Part shown: piece after piece, positions 1 through 11,400 of the stretch | Layout: each line of letters opens with the position of its first letter | Numbering within the stretch: the first letter of the stretch is position 1 | DNA from: Planctomycetota bacterium | GTDB taxonomy: Bacteria; Planctomycetota; UBA11346 | Reading direction: 5' to 3' | NCBI GenBank assembly: GCA_013816485.1 | Contig: JACDEI010000040.1 | Span: 1 to 47,932 of the forward strand | DNA length: 47,932 nt | Program-made: the position numbers and the translations under genes | Notes under the pieces: generated by a model | What the model was told of the DNA's origin: nothing | What the model saw: the letters and a program-made list of their open reading frames with translations, nothing else | Database searches by the model: none

Positions 1-186
1 CCCTGCGGCAGCGCGCTACGAGCGGGCTGCCGCCCGCGCCCCGAGGCTTCGCCGCGGGAGCGTAGCGACCTCGCCGCGCGTGGCCGCAGGCCCGCTCGTC
101 GCGGGAGCGCAGCGACCTCGGCCGACCAATGACCAACTCGCAGCTCGCAGCTCGTAGCTCGCAGCTCGTAGCTCCCCGTCCACATC
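1..186. repeat. Intergenic repeats: REP-like units and a 7-bp tandem array
   Basis: No gene is visible here. Two copies of a unit with core GGGAGCG(T/C)AGCGACCTCG lie at 51-73 and 98-120. The same unit recurs at 47030-47046 and 47074-47096, so it is a dispersed repeat. Its arms GTCGC and GCGAC can pair into a short hairpin. At 140-174 there are five head-to-tail heptamers of the form G(C/T)AGCTC. The region lies downstream of the minus-strand kinase gene that ends at 187. Confidence 0.7.
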
Positions 187-3100
187 TCACCGTTCCCAGC
201 GCAATCCCGTGAGTTGATCGCCGCCGATGATCAGCGGGATGCCGTCCGGGGTCAGCGCCAGGTTGAGCATGCGGCGGATGCCATGCTGATCCCCGCGCAC
301 CGCGGTCAGCAGCGTTGGCGTCTCGCCCGTGACGTCGAAGACCTGGAGATCAGCGCGTTTGTAGTCCAGGCAGTAGAGCCGACCGCGACGGTCGCAGCCC
401 ATGCCGGTGATGCGGGTGAACTGCCCTGGGCCGGTGCCACGACCGCCGAAATTGCCGAGGTGGCGTACCTGATTGCTCGCATGATCGATGGCGAAACGTT
501 TGACCAGCGAATTGTCCTCGTCGTAGACGAACAGCGATGCGCCATCGTTGCTGACGGTGATCAGACGCGGCGCACGCAGCATGTCCGGCGCATCACCGCG
601 CTCATAACGACCGATGTTGCGCTGGAAACCTCCCTGCGCATCGAACAGCGACACGCGATGCATGCCGGTATCGAGCACGTAGGTGCGTCCATCCTGATCC
701 ATCGCCACCGCTACCGGACTATCAAACTGGCCATCGTTCTTGCCGCGTCCGCCGAACACCAGGTGGGTGCCGTTGGTCAGGTCGAAGCGCGTGACCTGCA
801 TGGTCTCCTCGTCGAGCACCGCCAGGGCAGTGCCATTGGGATGGGCGGCGAGGGCGAGGGGCGATTCGAACGTGCCGCCTTTCGCCAAGGCCTTGCCGAT
901 GGTGCCCTGACGCCAGCCCTCGGCATCAAGCACCACCACCCGGCGGTGCTCGGCGTCGATGGCGTAGATGCGATTGGCCCCGTCGGCGGCATAGGCACGC
1001 CAGGTCCAGGTGCGTGCGTGACGGATGCTGAGTTGTTTCCCATCAGCGGAATGGCGCGCGATCATCTCGCGGCCGGGATAGGCGACATAGATGTCGCCGG
1101 TGCTGTCGATCGTGATGTCACTGGGAACGCCAAGGCTTTCATCCGGCAACGCGCCGACCGCACTCGGCAGGGTCTGGAGCACCTGACCCTTGGGATCAAG
1201 CACGCGGATCTCACCACTGGTAGCAAGCACGAAGACCCGGCCGTTGTGCGCGGCGATCGCCACCGGACGGCTCGCACGGTCGAGTGGCCAAGTGATGAGT
1301 GGCTGAGGCTCCGTGCCGAACACCACCAGCGAGGGCGTGCCGCTGTCGAGCGCGTAGAGCACCTTGCCATCAGTGGCCAGACGGGTGAGCAGGTCCCAGC
1401 CGCCGGTGGCGCTGCGTTGGTGCGTGCGCACACGTGTGCCCTTGGCATCGATCACCAGCACTCCACCGGAGCGCATATCAGCGACCGCCCACGTCCCATC
1501 GGCGAGTGCGACCACGTCGCTGGGGCGTTGGAATCCGGGAATGGTGGTCCCTGGAGTGCCATCGCGTCCGTAGAGCACCAAGGCGGGCGGGCCGTTGTTG
1601 AGCACGGCGATGGTGGTGGGCGACGTCGCGACCGCGACCGGCCGCGCCGGTACCGGCGTTGAAGTGAAACGTTCGCTGCTCAACCAGCCATCACTGTTGC
1701 GGCTGATGATGCTTTCATCCACATCGACCAGCCACCACGAGCCATCGAGGTCGCGGGTCAGGCGCTGGACATGGCGTTCATCGGCGAAATTTGCGCGCAG
1801 GAACGGTGTCAACGTGCCGTCGGCTCCCGCCGGGGCCGCGGTGGCGACCAGCAGCAGGGCGAGGTGCCGCTCGCTGCCGACCGCCGCGACGTGCAGCGTG
1901 ACGGAGCCGGGCTGCGCCGGCGCGGTCCATTCGACTTCTGGACGACGAGTCGAGCGCGCGGACAGGCGACCGCTGCGGCCGTTCGGTCCTTCGAGCCACC
2001 ACAACCAGGTTGAGGATTTGAGCAGCGCATCACCCGCAGGGATGGCGACGCGCACGGTGCTTTGCACCGGTGTGCTGATTGCTGTCGGCGCAGCGGGTTT
2101 CGCTGGCGTCACCACCACCGGCTTGCCCGGCGGCGGCGGCGTGGGTTTGGTCACCACCGGCGTGACGGTGGGCGCTGGCAGCGGTTTGGCCGGGGCCTCG
2201 ACCACCACTGGTGCGGTCACGGGGGGCGCTACCGGTCGGGCCGGCGCTTCGATCACCACCGGTGGCGTGGCGGGTGCGATGGCGACAGGTTTCTCGACCA
2301 CCGCCGTGGCTACCGGTGCCGCCGGCGGTTGTGGTGTCGGTGTTGGTGTTGGTGTGGCGGCAGCGATGACGACCGGGGTTTCTGCAGGTTTGGTCTGCGG
2401 TGGCGGCGTTGGCGCGGTGGCCGGTGGTGGCGTCGCCAGCGCAGGCGCAGCGACGGCGGCGACCACTGGTGGAACGACCGTCGCCGGTGGGATGGTCGGC
2501 GGCGGCGCGATCGTCGCCTGTAGTGTGGTTGGCGATTGCGCTGGGGCCGGTGCAACGGTCGCGGTCGGATCAGTGGCCGCGACCACCACGGTTGCCGGAG
2601 CCGGACGCAGCAGCAGCGCCAAGCCCAGGATCACCGCGGCGATCACCACCACGGCGGCCAGCGTCAACTTGCGGGTGCTGCTTGCCGCGACACCGCCGGT
2701 GGCGGTTCGGGGCGCACGTCCGGGCAGCAGCGGCTTCTCGCCCCGGTGAATGCGTTCGAGATCCTCCAGCAAGGACTTGGCCGTCTGGTAACGATCCTTG
2801 GCGTCCTTCTCCAGGCACTTGAGCACCACCGATTGGTACGGCTCGGTCACCGAGGGATTGTGCAGCTTCGGCGGCTTCGGTTCAGTGTGGATGTGCTGGT
2901 AGATCACCGAGGTCGCATCGCCGCCGGTGAACGGCAGCTTGCCGGTGAGCATCTCGTAGAACATCACCCCGAGGGCGTAGAGGTCGGTGCGTTGATCGCA
3001 CACCTCGCCGCGGCCCTGCTCCGGGCTGAAATAATTGACTGTGCCCATGATGGTGCCGGTCTGGGTCAGGCCATGTGCTTCGCTGGCGAATCTCACCAGA

Positions 3101-3828
3101 CCGAAGTCCATCAGCTTGACCATGCCGGCGGAGGTCAGCATGTAGTTGGCCGGTTTGATGTCGCGGTGGACGATGTTGTGTTCGCCCAGGGCGACCAGGC
3201 TGCGCGTCGCCTGGATGATGAGTCCAAGGCATTCCGGCGGCGTCGGGCGCCAACCGTCCTTGAGCTTGCGTGACAGATCGGCGCCTTCGACGTACTCCAT
3301 GGCGAAGAAGTCCATGTCGCCATGGGTGCCGGCGAAATAGACCTGCACCACGTGTGGCGAGTTGATGCGCGCGGCGGCGCGCGCTTCGAGCAGGAAGCGT
3401 TTGCGGAAATCCTCGTTCTGCGCCAAGTGGCCGATCAGCACCTTGATCGCCACCGGGCGGTCGAGGCTGACCTGACGTCCGGCATAAACCGCACCCATGC
3501 CGCCACGACCGAGCAGGCGACCGACGTGGAAGTCGCCCCATTGTTCGCCTTCGTGTGAACCGGTGGCGCTGGGAGCCGGACGCGCCGAGCCCTCGACATG
3601 CAGCGCGGTGGCGGCGGTGGCGGACAGGCCACCGGGTCCGGCGACCTGGGTCGGAGCAGAACTTGAAAGGTGTGCCGGCACGGTGGCGCGGGTATCCGAC
3701 ATCCCAGCACGTGCGGGGGTGGTGGCGCGCGTGCCATCGTTGTTGGGCGACAGCTCGCCCGGCTTCAGCGTCGGCATCTCACTGCTCGGCACCGTCGGCC
3801 TGGTCGGTTCACCCGCGGATGTGCTCAT
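187..3828 (-). CDS. Transmembrane Ser/Thr protein kinase with C-terminal NHL-type beta-propeller
   Basis: This is a 1213-residue PknB/Hanks-type receptor kinase. After a Pro/Thr-rich start of about 95 residues the kinase domain runs from about 98 to 360: Gly loop GRGGMG (107-112), ATP lysine K129 in VAIKVL, catalytic loop HRDIKPAN (D223), DFG at 241-243 and SPEQ in place of APE. One membrane helix (about 388-407) is followed by a 200-residue Pro/Ala/Thr-rich spacer and then a propeller with NHL-like blades (for example FGGRGKNDGQFDSPVAVA). The layout matches kinases such as mycobacterial PknD: cytoplasmic kinase, single TM, extracytoplasmic sensor. The ATG at 3828 has AGAGG 6 nt upstream. The next gene on the same strand, upstream, is a SpoIIE/PP2C-like protein, which suggests a signalling pair. 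The ligand is unknown. Confidence 0.93.
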   Translation of the reverse strand: MSTSAGEPTRPTVPSSEMPTLKPGELSPNNDGTRATTPARAGMSDTRATVPAHLSSSAPTQVAGPGGLSATAATALHVEGSARPAPSATGSHEGEQWGDFHVGRLLGRGGMGAVYAGRQVSLDRPVAIKVLIGHLAQNEDFRKRFLLEARAAARINSPHVVQVYFAGTHGDMDFFAMEYVEGADLSRKLKDGWRPTPPECLGLIIQATRSLVALGEHNIVHRDIKPANYMLTSAGMVKLMDFGLVRFASEAHGLTQTGTIMGTVNYFSPEQGRGEVCDQRTDLYALGVMFYEMLTGKLPFTGGDATSVIYQHIHTEPKPPKLHNPSVTEPYQSVVLKCLEKDAKDRYQTAKSLLEDLERIHRGEKPLLPGRAPRTATGGVAASSTRKLTLAAVVVIAAVILGLALLLRPAPATVVVAATDPTATVAPAPAQSPTTLQATIAPPPTIPPATVVPPVVAAVAAPALATPPPATAPTPPPQTKPAETPVVIAAATPTPTPTPQPPAAPVATAVVEKPVAIAPATPPVVIEAPARPVAPPVTAPVVVEAPAKPLPAPTVTPVVTKPTPPPPGKPVVVTPAKPAAPTAISTPVQSTVRVAIPAGDALLKSSTWLWWLEGPNGRSGRLSARSTRRPEVEWTAPAQPGSVTLHVAAVGSERHLALLLVATAAPAGADGTLTPFLRANFADERHVQRLTRDLDGSWWLVDVDESIISRNSDGWLSSERFTSTPVPARPVAVATSPTTIAVLNNGPPALVLYGRDGTPGTTIPGFQRPSDVVALADGTWAVADMRSGGVLVIDAKGTRVRTHQRSATGGWDLLTRLATDGKVLYALDSGTPSLVVFGTEPQPLITWPLDRASRPVAIAAHNGRVFVLATSGEIRVLDPKGQVLQTLPSAVGALPDESLGVPSDITIDSTGDIYVAYPGREMIARHSADGKQLSIRHARTWTWRAYAADGANRIYAIDAEHRRVVVLDAEGWRQGTIGKALAKGGTFESPLALAAHPNGTALAVLDEETMQVTRFDLTNGTHLVFGGRGKNDGQFDSPVAVAMDQDGRTYVLDTGMHRVSLFDAQGGFQRNIGRYERGDAPDMLRAPRLITVSNDGASLFVYDEDNSLVKRFAIDHASNQVRHLGNFGGRGTGPGQFTRITGMGCDRRGRLYCLDYKRADLQVFDVTGETPTLLTAVRGDQHGIRRMLNLALTPDGIPLIIGGDQLTGLRWER

Positions 3829-4038
3829 GGGCGGCCTCTATTCGCGGGCGAGTCTGGGATGGGTCGACGGGGGTCAACCGTGTACAGCCCGCCGATGTGC
3901 GCGCGCGTGGTAGAATCGCAGGGATGCGGCGAAAACGGGGCTGCTGCGACTATCGTGCGAGCCAGGTCGTAACCGGCGGCGGGGTGGACGGTACCACGCC
4001 GGATTGCGCCGCCGTCGCTGCCCGCTTGCTGGAGGTGG

Positions 4039-5373
4039 TCAGCGGCGCCGCAGCGAATCGGTCAGCGGTTTGGCCACCGGTGCGTTCACCGGGAACGGGC
4101 CGCTGGTGTTCTCGCCCGGATGTTTGACGCGCAGTGCCACGGCACAGAAGTCGTCGGCCGGTGGACCGTCGCAGCGTTCCTTGGCCTCCTCCAACACCTT
4201 CGCCACCATCATGCCGCATGGCATTTCCAGATGGCTGGCGAAACCGCCCATCACACCCAGACGCCCAGCGTTGAGGTCGCGTGGATTGTGCGCCTTGGCC
4301 ACGCCATTGCTGAACATCGCCACGATGTCTCCGAGTTGCAGTTGCAGCGACATCGGACGCAGGCTGCTGCGGAACTGTTGGCCACTGGTCACGCCAAGTC
4401 GTTCGCCCTGGGTGTGGATCTGTTGCAGGGTGATGTCGCGTCGGGCATTGATCAGCACCGCCGGATGCGAACCGATGTTGAGGCAGGTCAGGCTGTTGAA
4501 CGGCAGGCTGAGCACCCCGGCGAACAGGCCGATCGAACAACCGTGCACGAGGTCGACGCGCAGTTCGTCATTGAGGTTGGCGAAGAAGTCGAGCAGGTCG
4601 GCGCGTTGCGCGGCCAGCCGGCGCATGGTGCGCATCGCCTGCGCCACCACCAACGCCGCACCTGGCCCTTCACCCTGGAGCTCACCCATCACCAGCATGA
4701 TGCGGTCGCGGTCGAGGCTGATGAAGTCGTAGAAGCTGCGTGGAATCGGCGAATACGACTCGTATTGCAGGACGATCTGATAGTTGTCCAGACGTGGCGG
4801 TTTGTTCAGCATCTTGAGGAAGCTCTTCTTCACCGATTGGAAATCGGTCTTCGATTTCAGATTGCGGAACTCGGCGGTCTCTTGTTGTTGCAGCAGCCGA
4901 GGATCAGGGCCGTTGGCGATCAAGACATCGAGGCGGAACTTCTCCAGCATCTTGCCCGACTGCGCCTCTTCGCATTTGCCCAACACCTTCGCCAGATCAT
5001 CGATGGTGGTGGCGGTGATGCGGTTGTCCTCTAGGCGCACGCCCGAGATCCACTGGCCGGTATAAGGATTCAGCCACAGACCCTGTTTGAAAATGCGCAG
5101 GTGCTCAATGAACTCGAGATTCTGCCGCAGGTAATGCAGCCAGCGCAAGTACAGCAGATCCTTCAACGCTTTCGGCTTGAGCTGCAACCACGGCCTGGTC
5201 GCGGCGAGGTGACGGGTAGCGACTTCCTGATGGCCGAAGGGCGCGGTTACCACTTGGCCGGTGTAGGGATCGATCCACCCCAGACCGTCCATGGTCAGCA
5301 CGCGAAAGGCCGCGTCCTTGTTCAGTGATTGCAGCAGCCAGTCGGGCAGGCGGACAGCGTCAGGTCGATTCAT
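4039..5373 (-). CDS. SpoIIE/PP2C-like protein (possible pseudophosphatase)
   Basis: This 444-residue protein has a C-terminal half (about 195-425) that follows the SpoIIE/RsbU-type PPM phosphatase pattern: PRSFYDF (211-217), MGELQGEGPGAAL (229-241), a late SNGVAKAHN segment and a terminal ADDFCAVAL strand. In active relatives these read approximately GGDFYDF, IGDxxGHG and TDGVxEAxN, so aspartates expected to bind Mn/Mg are replaced by S, E and N. Loss or alteration of activity is an inference. The N-terminal half carries two (D/N)PYTG motifs (about 35-39 and 102-106), which suggests a small duplicated module I cannot name. I chose the ATG at 5373 over an in-frame ATG at 5466 because GAGGT sits about 7 nt upstream and the phosphatase-type N-terminus starts there. 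It lies directly upstream of the kinase gene on the same strand. Confidence 0.75.
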   Translation of the reverse strand: MNRPDAVRLPDWLLQSLNKDAAFRVLTMDGLGWIDPYTGQVVTAPFGHQEVATRHLAATRPWLQLKPKALKDLLYLRWLHYLRQNLEFIEHLRIFKQGLWLNPYTGQWISGVRLEDNRITATTIDDLAKVLGKCEEAQSGKMLEKFRLDVLIANGPDPRLLQQQETAEFRNLKSKTDFQSVKKSFLKMLNKPPRLDNYQIVLQYESYSPIPRSFYDFISLDRDRIMLVMGELQGEGPGAALVVAQAMRTMRRLAAQRADLLDFFANLNDELRVDLVHGCSIGLFAGVLSLPFNSLTCLNIGSHPAVLINARRDITLQQIHTQGERLGVTSGQQFRSSLRPMSLQLQLGDIVAMFSNGVAKAHNPRDLNAGRLGVMGGFASHLEMPCGMMVAKVLEEAKERCDGPPADDFCAVALRVKHPGENTSGPFPVNAPVAKPLTDSLRRR

Positions 5374-5481
5374 GGCTGGTACCTCGCGGGATCTGGCCGT
5401 CAGGCTAGTCATGCGGGTGGTGTGCGGCAAACCCCAGGAGGCACCGCCGGAAGCGGCGAGTGCCATACCGGGCGGATGGCG

Positions 5482-8400
5482 TCAGGGTGTCGGACGGACG
5501 ATGTCCACCTGGACCTGGTGCTCCGCGCCGTCGTCGCGCAGGGGGATGATGCCGTCCGGGCGTTCCACGCCGTCGACCACCACCCGCGCCTGATCGACGA
5601 CGGCCACCTGGATGCGGTAGACGCTGCGGCCGTGGCGGTAACGCACGGAGAAACCTTTCCAGGCAGCGGGCAGACGCGGCGCGATGCGCAACTGATCGGC
5701 GTTTCGTTCGATGCCCAGCAGGGTCTCACCCAGCAGGCGGTACATCCACCCGGCCGAGCCGGTGTACCACGTCCAGCCGCCGCGGCCCGCGTGCGGCGCG
5801 ACGCCATAGACGTCCGCCGGCATGACGTAGGGCTCGACGCGCCACACCGCGATGCCGGAGGCGGTCGCGCCATGGCGCAGCGGATTGATCAGTCGCAGCA
5901 GCTCCCAGGCCCGTTCATGATCGCCCATCAGCGCGGTGGCCATCACCACCCATACCGCCGCATGGGTGTATTGGCCGCCGTTTTCGCGCACCCCAGGGAG
6001 GTAGCCCTTGATGTACCCCGGGTCGAACGCGGAACGGTCGAAGGGCGGGTCAAACAGGCGGATGATGCCGGCGTCCGGATCCACCAGATGACGCGCCACC
6101 GAGGTCATCGCGGTGCGTGCCCGGGTCGCATCACCGAGCGCGGTGAACACCGCCCAGCTCTGCGGCAGGGAGTCGATACGGCACTCGGGCGACTCCGCCG
6201 ACCCCAGCACCTGACCATCATCGTTCCAGGCGCGGCGATACCACTCACCGTCCCAGGCGTGTTGTTCGATCGCCGTGCGCAGTCGTCCGGCGTGGCTGTC
6301 GCATTCGCCGGCAAAGCTGCGGTCGCCGTGTGCGTGCGCGACCGCGCCATAGTGGTGCAGCACCTGATGCAGGAAGAAGCCCAGCCACACGCTTTCACCG
6401 GCACCCTTGGCTCCGACTAGGTTCATGCCGTCGTTCCAGTCGCCACCACCCATGAGCGGCAGGCCGTGAGCCCCGAAACGCAGGGCGTGTCTGATCGCCC
6501 GGCAGTTGTGTTCGTGCAGGGTGCCGGACTCGTCGCCGGGTTGCGGCTGATCGTACCAGCTCTCTTCCCCATCGCGCAGGGCACGACCGTCGAGGTACGG
6601 CACCACCTCGTTGAGCACGCTGGTGTCGCCAGTCACCGCCAGGTACCGCGCGGTGACGAACGGCAGCCATAGCAGGTCGTCGCTGATGCGGGTGCGTACG
6701 CCACGGCGGCTCTCGGGGTGCCACCAATGCAGCACATCGCCTTCGCGGAACTGGTGTGCGGCGGCACGCAGCAACTGGGCACGGGTCTGGGCGGGATCGC
6801 TGTGCACCACCGCCATCACATCCTGCAACTGGTCGCGGAAACCATATGCGCCACCCGACTGGTAGAAGCCGCTGCGCGCCCACAGGCGGCAGGCGATGAC
6901 TTGGTAGAGCAGCCAGCCGTTGGTCAGCAGATCGACCGCGGGCTCCGGGGTCTCGACCTGCACCGCGCCCAACAGGCGGCGCCACTGCGCCTGCACTGCT
7001 TCCAAGGCACCAGCCACCATCGTGCGTCCGCTCAGACGTTGGACCAGCGCGGCGATCGCCTCTGGCGTGTCGCCGGCGCCCAACAGGAACACCACTTCGC
7101 GTTCGGCGCCTTCCGGCAGTTCGAGCGGCACCATCAACGCGCCGCAGGGATCGAGTCCGGGGCCGGTGCGTCCCGACAGACGCGTGCGCGTTAGCGCCGC
7201 CGGCTGGCGCAGGCTGCCGCAGCGACCGATGAATTCACCACGATCGGCGGTGACCGTGCGCAGGGCCTCACTGACGGCGAAGAACGCGAGACGTTCCGGT
7301 CGCTCGGTGGCGTAGTGGTTGCGCGCGATGAGTGCTCCGCTGCGTTTGTCGATCTCGCTGACGGTGAAGGGGGCCGCACGATCGCGTTGTTCGCCGAGCA
7401 CCCATTCGACGTACCCGGTGGCGGTCAGGCGCCGGGGCCGCCGGGTGGTGTTGCGCAGACGCAGGCGGCAGATCTTCACCGGTGCATCGTGTGCGACGAA
7501 CACCGTCAGCTCGCTGACGATGCCGGCCTCCTGGTGTTCGAAGACGCTGTAGCCGAAACCATGGCGGATGGTGTAGCTGCCCTGGCGCACCGGCCACGGG
7601 GACGGCGACCAGATGCGACCGCTGTCTTCGTCACGCAGGTAGAGCGCTTCACCACCGCCGTCACCGACCGGGTCATTCGACCACGGCGTCAGTCGGCGTT
7701 CGTGGCAGTTGCCGTCCCAGGTGTAGGCCGCACCGGATTCGCTGATCACCGTGCCGAAGTGTTCGTTGGCGATGACGTTGACCCACGGTGCCGGCGTCGT
7801 CTGACCATCAGCCAGCGTGATGACGTACTCGCTGCCATCGGCGCTGAAGCCGCCGTAGCCGTTGAACATGCGCAGATCAGTCGGCACGCGCCTGGGCGCG
7901 ACCGGATCGTCGCCAGGGCCGCGGGCGGGTACTAGGCGCGGCGGAGGTGGTTCGATCTTTGGTCGACGTTCGACGATCTGTGCGAGATTGCCGCTGGCGT
8001 CGCTGATGACCACGCGCGCCACGGTCTGGAACAAGGTGCGGTCCTCGTCCGACATCTGATCGGCACGGCGGACGAAGATGCCGCCCGGTTTGTCGAGCAT
8101 GCCGGCACCGACACCTGCCGCGATCAGGCCGACGATGCGTTCGGTCACGGCTTGGCGGTAGACCGAATGGTCCTCATTCCAGATCACCAGATCGACGGCC
8201 AGACCTTTGAGGCGCCAGTAGGTGTGAGCATTGACCAGTTGTTTGACCAGGTCGAGGCGCGCGGGATCGGTCAGGCGCAACAGCACGATCGGCAGATCAC
8301 CGCTGATGCCGAAGCCCCACAGGCCTGACTGGCCATGGCGGTTGGCGGCGAGCAGGTTGGACGCGGCGCGCCGGAGCGGCGTGGCGAACACCACCGAGCT

Positions 8401-11400
8401 GGCGAGGCGACCGTAGAGCTGGGCTTCGGCCTCGCTCGCGCCGAGCTGACCGAGCACCACCTGGCTATGTGTCCACCCCAGGCCGCTGATGCGGTCGGCC
8501 AGACGACGATCGCGGTAACGCGCGGCCAGATCGACCGCCCCGGATTCGTCATCGGCGGCTCCGAAAATCAGATCGACGATCGCTGATTCTCCGGCCTGCA
8601 GCACCACGGTACGGCGCAGCGCGACGATGGGATCGAGCACCGCGCCGCTGGTCCCGGCAAGGGGACCTGCGCTGTCCAGGGCCAGTGGCGCCGCCGCCGA
8701 GCGGTTGCGTCCGATGAAGCTCTCACGCGCTGAGTCGAATGAGCCGCTGCCGACCTCATTGCCGCGCACGGTCGCCAGGTGGACGAACCACGGCGGGTGT
8801 TCGCTGGCGCTGCGGGGGCGACGCCAGCACAACAAGGCGCCCTTGTCTGCTTCGTACCGGGTCTGGACGAACAGTTTGCTGAACGCCGGGTGCGCCGCGT
8901 CGGCCTCCGCCGGGGCAAGCACACATTCCGCGTAGCTGGTCAATTCGATGATGCGCGTCTGCCGTGAGCGGTTGATCAAGGTCACGCGGCGCAGCTCGAC
9001 GTCGTCTTCCGGCGAAACGGCGATCTCGGTGCGGCTCTCGATGTCGTAGTCGACCCGTTTAAATTCGGCACGGCCTTGAAGGAACACCGCCTCATAGGAC
9101 GTCGGCGGTGCGCCGACCGGTTGCCACGCCGCCGACCAAGTGATGCCACGGTCGATATCGCGCAGGTAGATGAATGTACCATGCGAGTCGCGCGTGGCAT
9201 CTTCGCGCCAACGGGTCAACGCCGCGCCTTTGAAGCGGCTGACGCCACCGCCAGCATCGGTCACCAGTACGTGGTAACGACCGTTCGACAGCAGGTGCAC
9301 CTCCGGCTGACTCGCCGTCGGGTTGGTGAACACGCGCATGGTCGCTTCGGCCGAGGTACTGGTGACCCGATCGACGCCGGTTTCGGCGGCATGCGGATAG
9401 ACCACCGGTACGGACTTGGGGATGCGTTCCTGCAACAGCAGCTCGGTGGCCTTGAACAACGGATCAGCCAGGAAACGCCGCTGCATCGGCCGATCGCACA
9501 ACACCGCGTCGAGCGCCAGCAGCGCCATGCCCTGATGGTGGACCATGAAGGAACGTACCGCCGCGCCGGCGGTGCCATGTGGCATGCGTGCCGGAGTGAA
9601 ATCGACCGCTTCGTAGAAGCCGTACTGGCCTTCATGGCCGAGCAGCGCCAAGCGTTGGAGGTTCGCACACGCCTGCGCCGGCATGACCATCAGCGCCATC
9701 GCGCTGGCATAGGGCGCGATCACCAGGTCGTCAGCCAAACCACGTTTGAGTCCCAGGCCCGGCACACCGAACGCGCGGTATTGGTAGTTCATCTGCGCGT
9801 CGGTGAGATTGTAGCCGGATTCGCTGATACCCCACGGCACGCCACGGCTGCGCGCGTAGTCGATCTGTCGACGCACGACGGCGCGGCAGGTCTGATCGAG
9901 CAACGTTCCGCTGTAGGTCGGCATCACCAGACCGGGCATCAGGTATTCGAACATTGAACCGGCCCACGACAGCAGCGCGGGTTCGGCACGTGTCGAGGTC
10001 AGCAGCCGACCCAGGGTGAACCAGTGGTCCTGTGGGACCTGTCCCTGGGCGATGGCGACGAAACTGCCGAGGCGCGCTTCGCTGGCGAGCAGGTCGTAAT
10101 AGCTGCCGTCCAATTTGTTGTCGACGACGTTGTAGCCGATGGAGAAGAGGTCGCGTCCCTTGTCGAAGAGGAAACCCCACTCCATCTCGGCCAGTTTGCC
10201 GGCCTGCTCTGCCATCACGACCAAGCGGCGACGGAATCCTTCGGCGCGATCGGCGGCGACGCTCACCTGCATACGCAGGCTGGCGATCCAGCCGATGGCG
10301 ATCTTCGCCGCGGGTTCGCTACGTTGGCCGTACTCATCAAGGAACCAGTCGAGCTGCGGCAACAACGAGCTGTGGAAGCCAGCGATCTCCTCCAGCGTCA
10401 GCGATTGGTCAAGTCGCGCGAGCGCGGTGCGCAACACGTCGAGGTGTTTGCCCTCATCGACCGGCAGTTCAAAGATGATGTCGGGCACCGGCGGCAGACG
10501 TGACCACGGTGCAATGGCTTCCAGGTGATCGCGATGATCGCGGCATTCCTGCTCGAACGCACCGGCCCACCAGCGCAGTTCGTCATCGCTGGCGGTGGCG
10601 ACGTTGGTGACGAAATCACTGGCGACGGTGATACAACGCGCCAACAGGGCGAGACACGCGCTGAGACCATCCGGTGGCAAGCGCAGGTCGCGATCAAGAT
10701 CGGCCCACAACTTCTGGAACTCGCCAAGGCGGCCCATCCACCCTTGGGTCGAGCCACCGCTGCGTGCTTGTGCCACGGTGGCGTGCTCCACCACCAAGCC
10801 AAACGTGTGGCGCAGGCCGACGAACAGGCTGGTGCGGAGCACCGGTCCCTCGAGTGGTTCGAGCAGGCCCTGGCGGAGCACCAGCAGATGGCCGGCAAGA
10901 TTGCCGCTGTCGACCATCGAGACATAAAACGGTACGATCGCCTTGGCGGTGCGCGTGTCGTACCAGTTGAAGAAGTGTCCACGGTAACGTTCCAGCTTGA
11001 CCATCACCGTGAGTGACTGCTCGACCCGGTCCATCACGCGCGGTAGAGGCGCGTATCCCAGGTCGTAGGCGGCAAGATTGGCCAACAATCCGAGCCCCAT
11101 GTTGGTCGGCGAGGTGCGGTGCGCGACGGCACCGAGCGGATGTTCCTGGTAGTTGTCGGGGGGCAGCCAGTGCTCATCGGCGTTGACGAAGGTCTCGTAA
11201 TAACGCCAAGTCTTGCGCGAGATGCGGCCCAGGAACTGTCGGCGGCGTGGATCCAGTTCGTCACGGCGCGCAGCCAGCGGTCGACTGATGAACCACGCCA
11301 CCGTCGGTGACAACAGCCATACCACCAACAACGGCAGCGCATCGTAGAGATGCAGCGGATCCTCCGTGGTGATGCAGGCGAAGCCCACCAAGGCCAGCAC

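Noticed and set aside
214..1662. 482-residue plus-strand open frame opposite the kinase propeller
   Set aside because: It is antisense to a gene with clear domains, has a low-complexity composition typical of GC-rich shadow frames, and shows no motif or ribosome-binding site.
1595..2749. 384-residue plus-strand frame rich in Gly, Thr and Ala
   Set aside because: It is the complement of the Pro/Ala/Thr stalk of the kinase; its glycine-rich character follows from that codon composition.
3829..4038. Promoter for the kinase gene from a TTGACC hexamer on the minus strand
   Set aside because: No acceptable -10 element lies at the right distance; the kinase may be co-transcribed with the upstream phosphatase-like gene.
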